Origin: Beta vulgaris subsp. vulgaris
Lineage: Eukaryota; Streptophyta; Magnoliopsida; Caryophyllales; Amaranthaceae
Assembly: GCF_026745355.1 (NCBI RefSeq)
Contig: NC_079205.1
Span: 33,052,950-33,116,949, forward strand
DNA length: 64,000 nucleotides
Direction: 5' to 3'
The notes under the pieces are model-generated. The model was not told the origin of the DNA and did not search any database. It saw only the letters and a program-made list of their open reading frames with translations. Positions 1 to 12,100 of the stretch are shown in pieces (the stretch's first letter is position 1; each line of letters begins with the position of its first letter). The position numbers and the translations under genes were made by a program.

Positions 1-654
1 GACATCGAACTAAAAGTCATGGCCATCATTCGGAGAAATCGGAGACGACAAAGGACTCTCGTCCCCTCTCATCACTCGAGAGCACCATCTCATGAGGTGG
101 CTGACGAGACAGCAGAGAACCCCCGGCAGGCCCCTGTCCTCTCGGCCTGCCACCAGCACGTCCTCGAAGAGGTTCATCCTCGAGAGGTGACAAGTGGAAT
201 CAACCTCGGGGCTCCCCGAGCGTGGACAGCTCAAACCCCAACGCCCTCCCTCGATATGAGCAGACCGGTCCTAATCCGGTCACTTAACAAGATCTTCAGC
301 AGCTAGCTGACCGCCTCAACGACAATTTAGAGCGCGACCTCCGAGCTCTGATATTGAATTTCCAGGTAGGAGGAGAAGGGACCTCGAACAGACCCCCTTT
401 GCCTCCCATGCCTGGACTGGTTATTGACCGCAATCGAGTAAGGAACCTCGATCAACCCCAGGTCATAGCCCTCGATCCGCCGAATTTGCCGCGAGTGTCT
501 CAAAGGAAAGCTCAGGTCGCCCCCAGCAGGGGGGACGTGCGACACGTGATCAATGAGTGCCATCTAAGAAACGGTAATCGTGACGCTCGTGAAGTCTTGA
601 ACGAATAACGAGCGCAGTCCAAGGCAACAGATACACCTCCCAGCCCTAACTAGG

Positions 655-1350
655 AACAGAGGGAGCCTCGAGAGAGGGAACCCGAGAAAGAGAACCTCGA
701 GAAAGGGAACCTCAGGAGCCGAGGGAGCCTCGAAAAGAGAAGGAGCCTCGACACCATTGGGGTCATCGAGAACGAGCGTCTAGTAGTTCTGAGTCCAGCC
801 ACGAGTCGGAGGCTCAGATGGGCAATCTAGGGTTCGTGACTCCTTTCGGAGAGAACATCATGAGAGCCATCACCCCTCGAAAGGTCAAGGTTCCTCCCAT
901 TGACCACTATGATGGATCTACAGACCCCATCGACCATTTGGCAGCATTTAAGGCACAGATGAGCAGACTAGCAGCGAGGCTGTTTGGTGTAAGTTCTTCC
1001 CAACCACTTTGAAGGGGTTGGCCTTAACCTGGTTCATGGAGTTCCCCTCCGGAAGTATATCGAGCCTCGCGGCTCTCGAGATAGCTTTCAAGCAGAACTT
1101 CATTACCGGCAGAAGACATCGGAAGACTAGCATTCACCTCATGTCGATCAGACAGCGGAGAGATGAAGACTTAGTCGACTATATCAAAAGGTTTAATGAA
1201 GAGTCGTTAAAGGTCTCCGATCTTCAGGGTCGTTCCTCGAGCAGGTTCAAGCTTAAGCTCGCGGAGAGTGAAGCCTCGTCATTTTCAGAAGCTATGAACC
1301 TCGCCTAGAAGTTCATTCAAGCCTCCGATATCTGCAAAACACATGAAGAA
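655..1350 (+). pseudogene. gypsy gag core with Arg/Glu-rich leader
   Basis: From about 655 the frame reads an Arg/Glu-rich stretch with repeated EREP-type units and then a serine-rich spacer. It leads into MGNLGFVTPFGENIM at 818 and a retrotransposon gag core containing YDGSTDPIDHLAAFK. The reading frame changes near 1009, where the core continues as a stretch containing LTWFMEFPSGSI and QRRDEDLVDYIKRFNEE. That second block is the usual Retrotrans_gag signature. A stop near 1306 ends it. At least one frameshift makes this a pseudogene. The sequence from 1 to 650 probably encoded the gag N-terminus, but I recognise no domain in it. Confidence 0.75.
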
Positions 1351-1440
1351 CCCAGCTCAGGAAAGAGGAAGCATGAATACACTCCTCGAGCGGACAACCC
1401 AAGGGATGTCCCTCGAACAGAGAAGGACAAGAAGCCTCGG

Positions 1441-2334
1441 TTGGAGGACAACGGGCACGACCCCCGAGATCATCTGAACCGAAGAGAGATCTACCTGGAC
1501 ATCAAAGGGAAGTACCCCTTCCCGAAGCCTAATCCTATCCTGACTTCCATCACCAAAAGGGATAAAAGGCTCTGGTGCGAGTTCCATCACGACTGTGGTC
1601 ATACTACGCGTGGTTGCCGAGAACTAAAGAGAGCGCTAGACAAACTAGCCGATGAAGGAAAATTGAACCGATATCTGAAGGACCCAAAAGAGAAGAAAGT
1701 CGATCCCTGCCAAGAAAAGCAGACCCGGAGTGACGAGACGTCCGGATATGTTAACGTCATCGTGGGAGTGTTCGTATCGGGCGACTTAACCAGCCGTTCT
1801 CGAAAAAAGCATCTCTATGCCCTGAAACACGGGAACGACGTAGCTTCTTCAGCAGTCTGCCCGACTATGACCTTTAAGGACAGCCATCGACCCATACAAA
1901 CCCCATATGATGACCCCTTGGTTGCCGAAATGAAAATAGCCAATTTGCGGGTGGGTCGAGTCATGATAGACAACGGAAGTTCTGCAGACATCATTACTAT
2001 GGACTGCCTAAGGAAGCTGAAGTTCCAAGAGAAAGACCTCACCCCTATCGACCAGCCGTTGGTGGGATTTGGTGGGCAATCCGTTCACCTCCTCGGCTCG
2101 GTCGAGATCCCCACTCGAATGGGAGAGAAGCGAGCGGGCCGAAATGTCGTCATTGACTACCTAGTGGTCGATACCAACCTTCCCTACAATGTGATCATAG
2201 GGCGGCCCACGCTCAATAAAGTCAAAGCTGCCATCTCGACATATCAACTCCTCCTGCAATTTGAGGGGGGCGATGGGAAGGTCGCTCGACCAAAAGTCCG
2301 CCCGAGAACGTTACGTCAACAGTTTGAAAACTAA
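1441..2334 (+). pseudogene. gypsy gag C-terminus and aspartic protease
   Basis: This 297-residue open frame starts inside gag. About residue 45 it has CEFHHDCGHTTRGC, a Cys/His cluster found in plant gypsy gag-pol proteins next to a basic helix. About residue 175 it has VMIDNGSSADII, a retropepsin-type active site in which the usual DTGSS or DSGSS reads DNGSS. The flap and the closing IIGRPTLN motif follow. The enzyme would cleave the gag-pol polyprotein. The segment stays open, but the element is broken on both sides of it. Confidence 0.8.
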
Positions 2335-2388
2335 GAATAAAGAATTAACGCAAAAAAGAAGTGCCCCGAGCCTGAGGAGCCCTTTCAC

Positions 2389-3634
2389 GTGATGGGGCTC
2401 TACATGGCTGAGAACCTAAAGCGGTACGAAAGGCCTCGTCCTGCAGATAGGGACGAGGAGGTGTGCATCGATGGTGAAAAAGGCCGCATGGTCCGAATCG
2501 ACAAGCAGGTCCCCGAGGACATAAGGAACCAAATCATCGAAGTCATTAGAGAATTCCAGGACGTCTTCGCCTACACTGTCGATGAAATGCCCGGAATCGA
2601 CCCTAAGCTTATGGTCCACCGGCTTAACATTCGAGAAGGATACAAGCCGGTCAAACAAAAACTCAGGCACCAAGGGGCCAAAAGGAGCGCAGAGGCCTCC
2701 GAGGAGGTACAAAAGTTGTTAGCGGCCGGCTTCATTCGAGAGTGCCAATACACCGAATGGTTAGCCAACGTGGTCCTGGTCCAAAAGCAAACCGGAGCCT
2801 GGAGGATGTGCGTCGATTTCACAGACCTGAACAAGGCCTGCCCGAAGGATGATTTCCCTCTACCAAAGATTGATAGGCTGGTAGACTCGACAGTCGGTCA
2901 TGCATTATTTAGCTTCATGGATGCAAATGCGGGATATCATCAGATCCCGATGGCTGCAGAAGACCAAGTCCATACCGCTTTCACCACAAGCTCAGGGGTT
3001 TATTGCTACAAAGTAATGCCTTTCGGTCTCAAAAATGCCGGGGCCACCTACCAGCGATTCGTGAACAAAATGTTCGAGAAACAAATTGGACGGAACGTCG
3101 AGGTCTATGTCGACGACATGATCGTCAAGAGCAAGAAAGAAGGAGACCACTTATCCGACCTCACGGAAACACTTTCCACTCTTCGCACCCACAACATGAA
3201 GCTGAATCCGAAGAAGTGTGTCTTCGATATAAAGGGAGGAAAGTGCCTCGGGTTCTTTGTCGATGAAAGGGGGATCGAAGCCAACCCCGACAAAATTCAG
3301 GCCATTATCGAGATGAAGAGCCCTCGAACTGTCAAAGAAGTATAGCGCCTAACTGGCTGCATGGCGGCCTTAGGGCGCTTCCTCTCTCGATCTGTCGACA
3401 AGAGTCTCCATTTCTTCCGAGCTCTAAAGCAGTCAACGTTCGAATGGGATACGTCAGCAAAGAGGGATTCCAACAGCTCAAGACCAATCTAGCAAGTCTC
3501 CCAAAGTTAGTCTCACCTTTGCCAGGAGAGACGCTCTTCGTCTACCTGGATGTGTCCGAACACGCCCTTAGCGCGGTCCTCGTGGCCGAGCGAGAAAATA
3601 ACCAGCACCCGGTATACTTCATAAGTCACGCATA
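2389..3634 (+). pseudogene. gypsy reverse transcriptase and start of RNase H
   Basis: The RT reads from the primer grip region through WRMCVDFTDLNKACPKD and FSFMDANAGYHQI to the catalytic YVDDM at about 3106-3120. It continues into the LNPKKCVF thumb region. A TAG at 3343 falls where relatives have glutamine in the motif VQRLTGCMAALGRF, so one C-to-T change may have made the stop. A frameshift follows between about 3440 and 3470, after which an RNase H start is read (LFVYLDVSEHALSAVL). The sequence then breaks off at the junction with the copia fragment. Integrase is missing. Confidence 0.85.
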
Positions 3635-3639
3635 AAGAG

Positions 3640-4229
3640 TTAACTCCAAAAATACAGAGTATTACAGGAAGAGTGATCAACAAATTTCCCTTTGGTTTGG
3701 ATACAGTTCTTCTCCTCAATCTTAATATGAGAAACTAATTCCTGAAGAGTAAAGTCTCTTTGTTTGTGTTTCAAGGAATGAACAAAATTATCCCAAGAAG
3801 GAGGTAATTTTTCAAGTAAACAGTTGGCTTGGAAAAGTTCAGAAATATCCATACCCTCAACCACAATATCAGAACATACAATCTCATACTCATGAATTTG
3901 ATCCAAAATAGACATACCATCAGACATCATAAACTTCAACCAACGACTAAAGACATATTTCTTAATCCCAAAATCATCAGTACCATACTTAGCATCCTAA
4001 TATCCTTAGCATTTTTTGACTTATTGTAACTCATGTAAAGGGTAGAAGTCATATAATGCAGTAACATCCCACAACAAGTCTTATTGTCTTTCACAAAATC
4101 CGTAACAGAATTCTCAGGAGCAACATCAACAAATAAATAATAATCTACCCGAATTTGACCCAAGGAAAATTTCATCTTATTAGACCACATCTTATAATTT
4201 TTTCCATCAAACAATTCTAACATATACAT
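3640..4229 (-). pseudogene. Ty1/copia gag fragment (UBN2/DUF4219-like)
   Basis: On the - strand two overlapping frames read a copia gag. The first starts at 4229 with MYMLELFDGKNYKMWSNKMK, the typical N-terminus with a conserved tryptophan. The second, ending at 3640, contains LLEKLPPSWDNFVHSLKHK and LTLQEL-like sequence. A frameshift near 3940 separates them. The piece ends where the gypsy remnant begins, so one was probably inserted into or joined to the other. No LTR or tRNA primer site was found nearby. Confidence 0.75.
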
Positions 4230-5035
4230 ATCAGGGACAAAGGGATTGGTAATAGGGACAACATTAAAAATACATACACCATCATCAGGAATTTCACAGC
4301 CATTGTTCCGAATAAAACAAATAAAAAAATTTCAACTTTAGAATGTAGGAACGTAAACTGATAACAAATTGAATAAACTTATCTGAAAACCGTGGTGTGA
4401 AATAATCACTGCCCTAAAGTTGACTTTGCCTCGCAATAACACAGGGAATCAAAACAATCAACCTCCAGGGGTACACGACTTCTACCTTTCCGGTGTTGAC
4501 AGAAAAGTTGATTGAGAATGCTCTTGAATATTGCCCAGAAAGGATGAAAATGGAAGAGAAGAGGAAGATATATTTCTGTGTTGATGTGCGCTCATTGAAT
4601 ACCAGAACACTGATAATCATAGAAGTGGAAAAACAAACTTGATCAGATCATGGCTGAAAACATGGAATAAAACGGTCAGTAAATGGGGAAGTTAATGGCA
4701 GCATACCAGGAGAGAAATTAAGGAAATTGGTCACTTAAGAGAAAAATTAGGGAAAAACTGTAACTTAAGACTGATTAAAAGACAGTCATTAAATGTTGAC
4801 AAATAATTGACCTAGAAAGATAGTTAAGTATATTTCCCAAGACCCTGGCCCGGACCAGGCGGGCGACGCGCACGTGTGGTAACTATACATCACCACATAC
4901 CTACTAGAAGTCTCATCGTTACTTAACTCAAAGGGTAGAGGAAGAGTAATAGTTATAAACCTTATTCTTCCCTTCTATTCTTCCAATGTACAAAAGGCAA
5001 AAAACTTTTCATATTCTTTTGAAGCAAAACTTAAC
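4230..5035. other. unclassified sequence upstream of the copia fragment
   Basis: This stretch should hold the 5' leader and LTR of the - strand copia fragment. I found no clear TG...CA ends, no primer binding site and no coding frame. Nothing else is supported. Confidence 0.4.
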
Positions 5036-5400
5036 GGGTGTTTGTTTAGGGGGATTAGGGGGGTGGGAATGGGATATTATATCCCTATGGGTAGATATCC
5101 CATGTTTGTTTGAGGGGATATCTAAATTCCCATGTGAAGGGGAATGGGATTAAAACCCCTCTTATCCCACCAAAATAAGACATGGGGGGAGCAAGTATTA
5201 GGGAGGGGATTATTTTTGGTTATGTTAAAAGACAAATTTACCCTTCATTAAAATATACTTCACTAATATTGCTTGCTCTTCTTTTGCTATCCTTCATTAA
5301 AATGGGTAAATTTGTAATTTAGCAATATATTCCCTACTTAATCCCACTAACATACCAAACAAGGGATTGGGATATATTTAATAAATTCCCACCTTCTACT
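5036..5400. mobile_element. possible MITE, degenerate
   Basis: The left side reads GGGTGTTTGTTTAGGGGGAT and the right part has CCAAACAAGGGATTGGGA. The interior is rich in GGGAT/ATCCC words that can pair with each other. This looks like a non-autonomous DNA element with weak terminal inverted repeats. The right boundary is uncertain and no target duplication was found. Confidence 0.35.
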
Positions 5401-5721
5401 ATAAACTCCAACATAATCGATCATAAATGAATCTCAAATCATCAAAATCAAGTTAATTAGTCATTACAAAATACAGCGTGACCTAAAAAAATATAGCTCA
5501 ATCCAACAAGACCCGAACTAAATCCAATCCGAATACCCCAATTTCACATGAGGTAGTTGAGTACGGGTATGCGTTTATCACGAGTTCACGACTCTATGCC
5601 GCTATGACTATGAGTTCCCTTTACGGACAAAAGTCAATATTGGGTAGTCGGTACCCTGTCACTTCCTTCATAGTTCCAAAAATCTGTAGTGTGATATCTT
5701 TTAATTTTTGGTACAACCGAA
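5401..5721 (+). promoter_or_regulatory. upstream region of TATC
   Basis: These 320 bases lie directly 5' of the TATC start codon and must hold its core promoter and 5' UTR if the start is correct. I see no clear TATA box at a credible distance. No known cis-element is claimed. Confidence 0.35.
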
Positions 5722-6153
5722 ATGAGTAGTGCTCTAATGTCTCAATTACATTTCAGCAGCAGCACCAGCTGCTGCTTGAATCTAAATTCAACGCATCGAA
5801 ATCTCCCCAAATTTGTATCAACAACGAGCCAAGTTGCTAGTTTTCGTTTCTCAACCAGAAAATTTAGCAACACTCTTTGCTTTGCTGTTGACAATTTAAA
5901 GGGAAACGAGCAACTTTCAAGTAAAGTTGATGTCAGCTCAGCTGTTGAAGCTAGACCCAGTATGGATTCTTTTTTTTCATTTTTGGTCTTTGTTTGGTTA
6001 ATGTTTTTGTAAATTAGCCCACTTTATTGTTATATTTGGTGCATATATTAATCCTGAATTTTATTAAACTGGGGTCTCATTTTCGACGGGCGGTTCTTTA
6101 TGACGGTTCATGTTAGCCGATCCCAAATCATCTCGGGACTAAGGCTTCATCGG

Positions 6154-6187
<34 letters not shown>

Positions 6188-9100
6188 CTTGTTGTTGTTC
6201 TTGTTGTTGGGGGATAATTTGCTTGATGTGATTTGATGTGTATGAGATTTTGAGAATCTCTTGGTGGTTGTTCAAGTAGTATTAGTGTTATTGACTATAA
6301 ATTGATGGAAAATAGAAGATTTGAATCTACTGAATGTAAATGGCCCCCTACTGAATCATATTGGTCTGATATTCCATGTATTAGGACCTATTGTTCAGCA
6401 TATACCTCTTCTGTAGTTTGTTGAAAGCTTGAAAAATGACTTGCATCTCGAAAATTTGTAGTACATTGTAAATTGTAGATGATTCAGCTGCTCATTTGTG
6501 AATTTGGGAATCTTGCTAGCTGCTGCCCATTTTTATCTTGTGAACAAAGGAGAAATTGTGGGTTTAATTCCTTGGCTTTCTTAGTTTTCGGGGATGCTTA
6601 CATCATGTACTTCTATCATGCTGAGTTGCTGACTTTCCTTAAAATTTAAGTTTGCCCATACCCCTAAATCTGGCGAATAACTAAAGCACTTGAGGATCAC
6701 TGTTGCCAGCTTCTACTGAATATATTAGGGGTTGGAGTGAGAGCTGGTTTTGTTAGGTTACATAGCAACTTATTCGATATTTCAGGTATTTGCTTTTTGG
6801 GTATATATTCTTAGGAAGGTTTCCCCTAAAACTTAGGGAATTTAACTCATGTGTTCATGCGTCTCGATGCTTAAACTGTAAAACATAAGCAAACTCCACT
6901 TTAGTTGCTTCTAGTGGGTGAGTGATATGAAAGGGATTGCAAGTTGGTTCTTTACTTTTTATGGTAACTTTACCTTATTCTATTAGGCATAGATTGTGGA
7001 TAAATAAGTTAGATAAGTTTCCATAAGTATTAAGCACCTAATCCAAACTTTCAAAAGCTGAAAGTTGTAATTTTGAAGTTTGCTTTTTCTAGTGGGTTTA
7101 CTATATAAACAATGGGAGTTAACAGAATTATTGAGGGGAATACTATGGTGCCCTAAGCCTCTCACAGTTGGCGTATTATGGGTATCATATATTATTAATC
7201 ACCTACTTGAGCCTGTACATAGGTTTTTCAAGTCAAAACTCAGAAAATTCAAATTAATCTAGGTTAGTGCTAGATACTCAGATTGGACACAAGGTTAAGC
7301 AAGCAACTAAGGGTATGAGTGTAAAACTAATCTCACATTTGAGAGGTGAGTCTCTCCGAATACTACCTTACTGAATAATGCTCTCAATGCCTTTCCATTA
7401 CAACCTACCCTTCTACTTATACTACTGAGCTACTGCTCTACCCCCTCTTACTACAAGCCACGTATTATTCTCTGCCCTGCTAAATCTGCCACCTAAAGAA
7501 TAGTACTAGAAATAACAGAATATTCTTATCCCAATCATTTATCATTGCCTCATCATTTCCTGCTGTCATCAAGCTCGCTGAGTGAGCACATTACCCTTTT
7601 CTGGCATATGTAATTGTAATGGACAGTAGCTAACAAGAACCAACACAAGAACTCAGGCAAGCAAATATAGAAAGAAAAGAGAATTTTACTGTAAGGAAAA
7701 CTCAAATACAAAAGATAGAAAGCTTTCGAGTATCCTTTAGAACTCCCACTACAACTAAGTTTCTCCAATACTTTTCATGCCTTTGTTATTCTATCACACG
7801 CCTAATTATACTTCTAGCTTGTACTATTTCTCTCTATAAATATCCTCCTGTCCCTAATTCTTTTGCCACCTGCTCTGCCATATTCAGCCCACTACCAGGT
7901 ACTGCTCACGATGAGCTGTCATTTCCCAATCATTCCCAAATTATTGCTGCTGTCCTCATGTGGAGACTTGCTGAATTTCCTCTCTTGCCTTTCAGATGGC
8001 GCCTGGTGTAGGTGAACTTAATTGGGGGCCTAGATTCTGTTACAGTAATCAATATATCTCCTGGGTGGTATCTTGCAGTTACTTAGTGAGTTTTTATTTA
8101 TCTATTTATTCAACTACATACTATCTTAATTAACAATTTAATAGAAAAATCATGACTCAGTAGTTAATTAAATTATGGTCTAAATTGTAGCCATCACACA
8201 TTGTCTTCCAACTTTGAGAGCGCATGAGAGCTTCAACACGATTTCCCATGTACCACATTCTCTAATTCTATGTTACAGAAAGACAATATACTATCCTTAG
8301 TATTTTAGAGGTGATGGTGAGGTGTGGTTCATTGAATATCACTTATCCTTTTTTCTATTGCAACAATTGAGTTTTCACGTTTGCCAATGAACAATTTCAA
8401 CTATTAATATATTTAATTTTTTTAGTAAAAATATACAAATTTGAAACTTTGAGAGTATATATCGAGACGAATCTAACAAGACCCCGCATGACTGTATTTT
8501 TCCTTACGTAAAAATGACAATAAACAGCTAAAGGGTGGTGAGTGAATAGTGTAAAAATCCCATTGTTGCAATTAAAAAAGAGCGAAGGAAGTATGTGCCA
8601 AGGGTAGAAGATATTGTTACTAGAAATGGCCACTTTTCATTTGAATCATTAAATTGGGTCATAATTCATTCTAGAGTATTTTTGATAGTTTGACTTGTAG
8701 CCTTTATGGATCAAACTTATAAACTTTTTACCATTGTTGTCCATCAAATATAGTAAGTTACAATTAGAAAATTTACAGTTCATAATGACGTAGTTGAACC
8801 ATTTATTTGTACTTCCAAAAATAATTTACAAAATGTTGAAATAATTCAAGTGAAAAACATTGGGTAAAAATACATCTTGGATAAAAAGTCAACAATGACA
8901 GTATTGTCTCTATTGTCAGTTTCTCATAATGCATTACTACTTTTTAAGCCTTTTAGGGTACGTATATTTCACTACTATCTTTATGTAATTATAGTTCATC
9001 TTATTTTAACCTGCCTTCTCTTTCATAGAGGATTCTCCAGAGATGGCCTTTCTGCTAGTTTTCCCTGTTACCCTGTCATTGCTAGTCCATATGCCATTGA

Positions 9101-12100
9101 AGTTGATAAGTTTTGTGCTCATTAAGTTTCATGCTTCCTAAATCTGATTTTTGGCTAATGGCTCAGGTCAACCTGAGGAAGTTGGTCAAGAAGGTGGACA
9201 AGGTTTCCTCTACAATTTGCTTTATCCTAGCAAAGATCTTCTCCCTGATGACAAAGAGATGACTATTTTTGATCATCTAGAGGAGTTACGGCAGAGAATC
9301 TATGTCTCTGTTTTGGCACTTGGAGCCACTATGCTGGGATGCTTTGCTTTTTCAAAGGAATTGATATTACTACTTGAAGCTCCTGTAAAAGAGCAAGGTG
9401 TTCGTTTTCTCCAACTAGCACCTGGCGAGTTTTTCTTCACTACTTTAAAGGTTAGAATGACCTGTTGCCTTTAAAGTGGAGCATTTAATCCTTAACTCCT
9501 TTGAGATTATGGATTTATCTATCACGGTGTCACCACTTGATGGTTTAGGATCATACTTCATATTGCTTGCATGCCTCTAGAGGAAATATCATGTATGAAA
9601 ATAGAGAAAAACCAAACCCAGTATCTATTAGATGATGTGTTTTATAAGAACCATATGGCGCTCCTTGATTGCTTGTTCTGTTGTTTATAAGTTTATATAA
9701 GACGATATAATTATTTTTGTTCTGATTGTTCCAAACAACAACAATTCAGTGTTTGGCCAACAAAATTTACGAGTTTGCGTCTCTCGCTGGGTGTCTTTTT
9801 AGAGTTTCTGTTGACATATATATATGAGTCTTTAGTAGGGCAATTATAAAAGCATTTCTTTAAGGGATCTACTGGCGGAGAGAGTTCTCTAGAAGTTGAT
9901 GGGTGGAAGAGGACTTACTTTTCAGTAGGAGGTCGTATTTTATGATGCGAGGTGTGATAGAAGGGAAGAGGGGGCATTAGATAGGATAGGAGCTACTCTG
10001 CAGCGCTAAGGAGGAACATATAAACATCTCCTTGGCAAGGAAATCATTATGGTGATCCCTCTTGTATCGAACTCCTTATGTCTTATGGTGAGGACTCGAA
10101 CTCCTTCGATTTCATGCAAATTTGTATCCTACTCCACTCTTTTTATGTTACCCGAATGACAAGCATCGTAGTTGACACAAGACGTCATGGACTCTAGTAT
10201 GAAAATTTGTATCCTACTCAAAGCCAAATGTGTGATTATGAGAGAGGGAAAGCGACGTGTTTTTGCATGCCATATATTTGGTTATTTTACTTTGATTTCA
10301 TGACCTAATTACTTTTGATCTATTGTTTACATTAAAATAGTCATGGGTCTAAATATCAGTCAATTGACTGAAAGCTAAGTGACAATCATTAGAGCTTGGC
10401 AAACTTAAAGTGAGGCAAAAATGATGGTGGACATGCTAATTGAAGAGAGAGGAGCTTAGATATGAGTCTTTGTCTACAAATGCAAAGGAAAAGAAAGAAA
10501 AGGAGAGACATGAAAATGGAAATCCTTTGTTTGGTCTATACATGGTGGAAATAGTTTTCCCAAGGATGAGAACTAAGTGTCTCAAGGATGGAAAACAGTT
10601 TCCTTTCTAAAGAATAGACTGTCCCATCTTCCTCTCCTCCTTATCTTCCTCTTTCTTTTCTCCCCTCCGTTCTCTGGGCACCATTTTCAATTTACCTTTT
10701 CACTCGACTTTCCTTGTAAAGAACCAAACAAAGGAAAACTAATTCGTAGATGTGTTTTCCATTGGCAAATGGTGTTTCACATTGAAAATGTTTTATATCC
10801 AACCAAACAAAGCCTTTAACTGAAACTCTAAGGGGCTTTTATTCACTCATGAGACTCAAAATCTTCTATTGCAATTCTGTTTCTCCCTGATCTCCCTCTC
10901 CCTCTCCCTCTCTCTCTTTTCTTGACTTGGTTAATTCGTTAAAATTGTTTAATAGTTTCATTGAGGCTGCCCACAGTTTTGAGCAAGAAGATAGTGACCA
11001 AATTGATCAGGATGAAAAGGATGGAGATTTAGAGAGTCACTAGTTGTTGCCCCCGGACGAAGCCTCGGGTCATTGCGTATAATTAGCTCATTATTTTTAA
11101 CGAAATCAATTGAATTACATACCCCCATATCAACATATACATTTAGATTACACGTGACGACCTCCAATACTTCATAACTTTCTATTAGTATTGAGTATAG
11201 GGTTCATAATAAATTAATTGCTATACCATTCACTTTTCGCAAAATGGGTCACTCTTTTGAGTCAAAATGAGTCATTTTTAAACAAAGAATAATTGTTTAT
11301 CTTAAATGAATCACTTGTATGAAAGGTAACTTTTTGTATGAAATAAATCGCTCCTACATAAGTTTATAAAGTGTCTATATATTTAAGACAAATAGTAATT
11401 TGCTGCAAAAACTCGTATCATACAATGGATCAATCTTTCAAATAGTTGATTCGACACGACAGAGCTTGTAATATCGTTTTTCAAGTCATAAAGGCACTTC
11501 CATTTTCATTCCTACCTATAATTGAGTGAAAATAACAACAATATATTTTCTCAAATTTCTCCTTCAGATAGATAATACTGTGTTTTTTATTTTGTGAAAG
11601 GGTGGGCCCATTAGAAATTTCATAATGCAGCAAAGTTAATTTGATATTTTATTATCACTATTATGGTAAACGGAAAACTTAATAGGTACTATAACTTGTA
11701 ACACGAGGATATATTAATATATTACTCATTTACTTGATAGGTCAATTAAATTAGGAGTCCAATTTGTGTGTCAACTTAAGAAGCATAATTACTTTTACAT
11801 TCAATAAAAATATTAATATGAGCTTGTAGATTAGTTGGTTAGCCTATTTATATCTCATAGGCGAGGTTGTGGGTTCGAGTCTTAACACACACATTTTTAT
11901 ACTTCCTCCGTTTCAATTTAGTTGCGACACTTTTAAAATCACGGACTCCTAGGCAATTTTTGGAGAGGAGAGAGATAGAGAAAGAAAATAAAAGAGTCTC
12001 ATGTGATAGGAGAGAGATAGATAGAAGTTATTATCCAAAATAGAAGTGTCACAACTAAATTAAAACTTCCTGAAATAAAAAGTGTCACAACTAAATTGAA

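Larger units (their letters stand above)
1..3634 (+). mobile_element. Ty3/gypsy (Tat-like) retrotransposon, truncated at both ends
   Basis: The + strand carries, in order, a charged gag leader, a gag core, a Cys/His motif, an aspartic protease, reverse transcriptase and the start of RNase H. This is the Ty3/gypsy order up to RNase H. The left end runs off the window and no LTR is seen. The right end stops inside RNase H near 3634, where copia gag sequence on the opposite strand begins. The frame is broken by stops and shifts, so the copy is dead. The protease and RT resemble those of the - strand element at 52817-57480, and both look like the plant Tat clade. The clade is inferred from recalled motifs, not from a tree. 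Confidence 0.85.

Noticed and set aside
3829..4029. + strand open frame across the copia fragment
   Set aside because: The opposite strand carries the clear gag motifs.
5960..6012. TATC exon 1 read through to the stop at 6012 as a 96-residue protein
   Set aside because: A GT donor at 5960 keeps frame into exon 2, and the spliced product gives the full TatC length.
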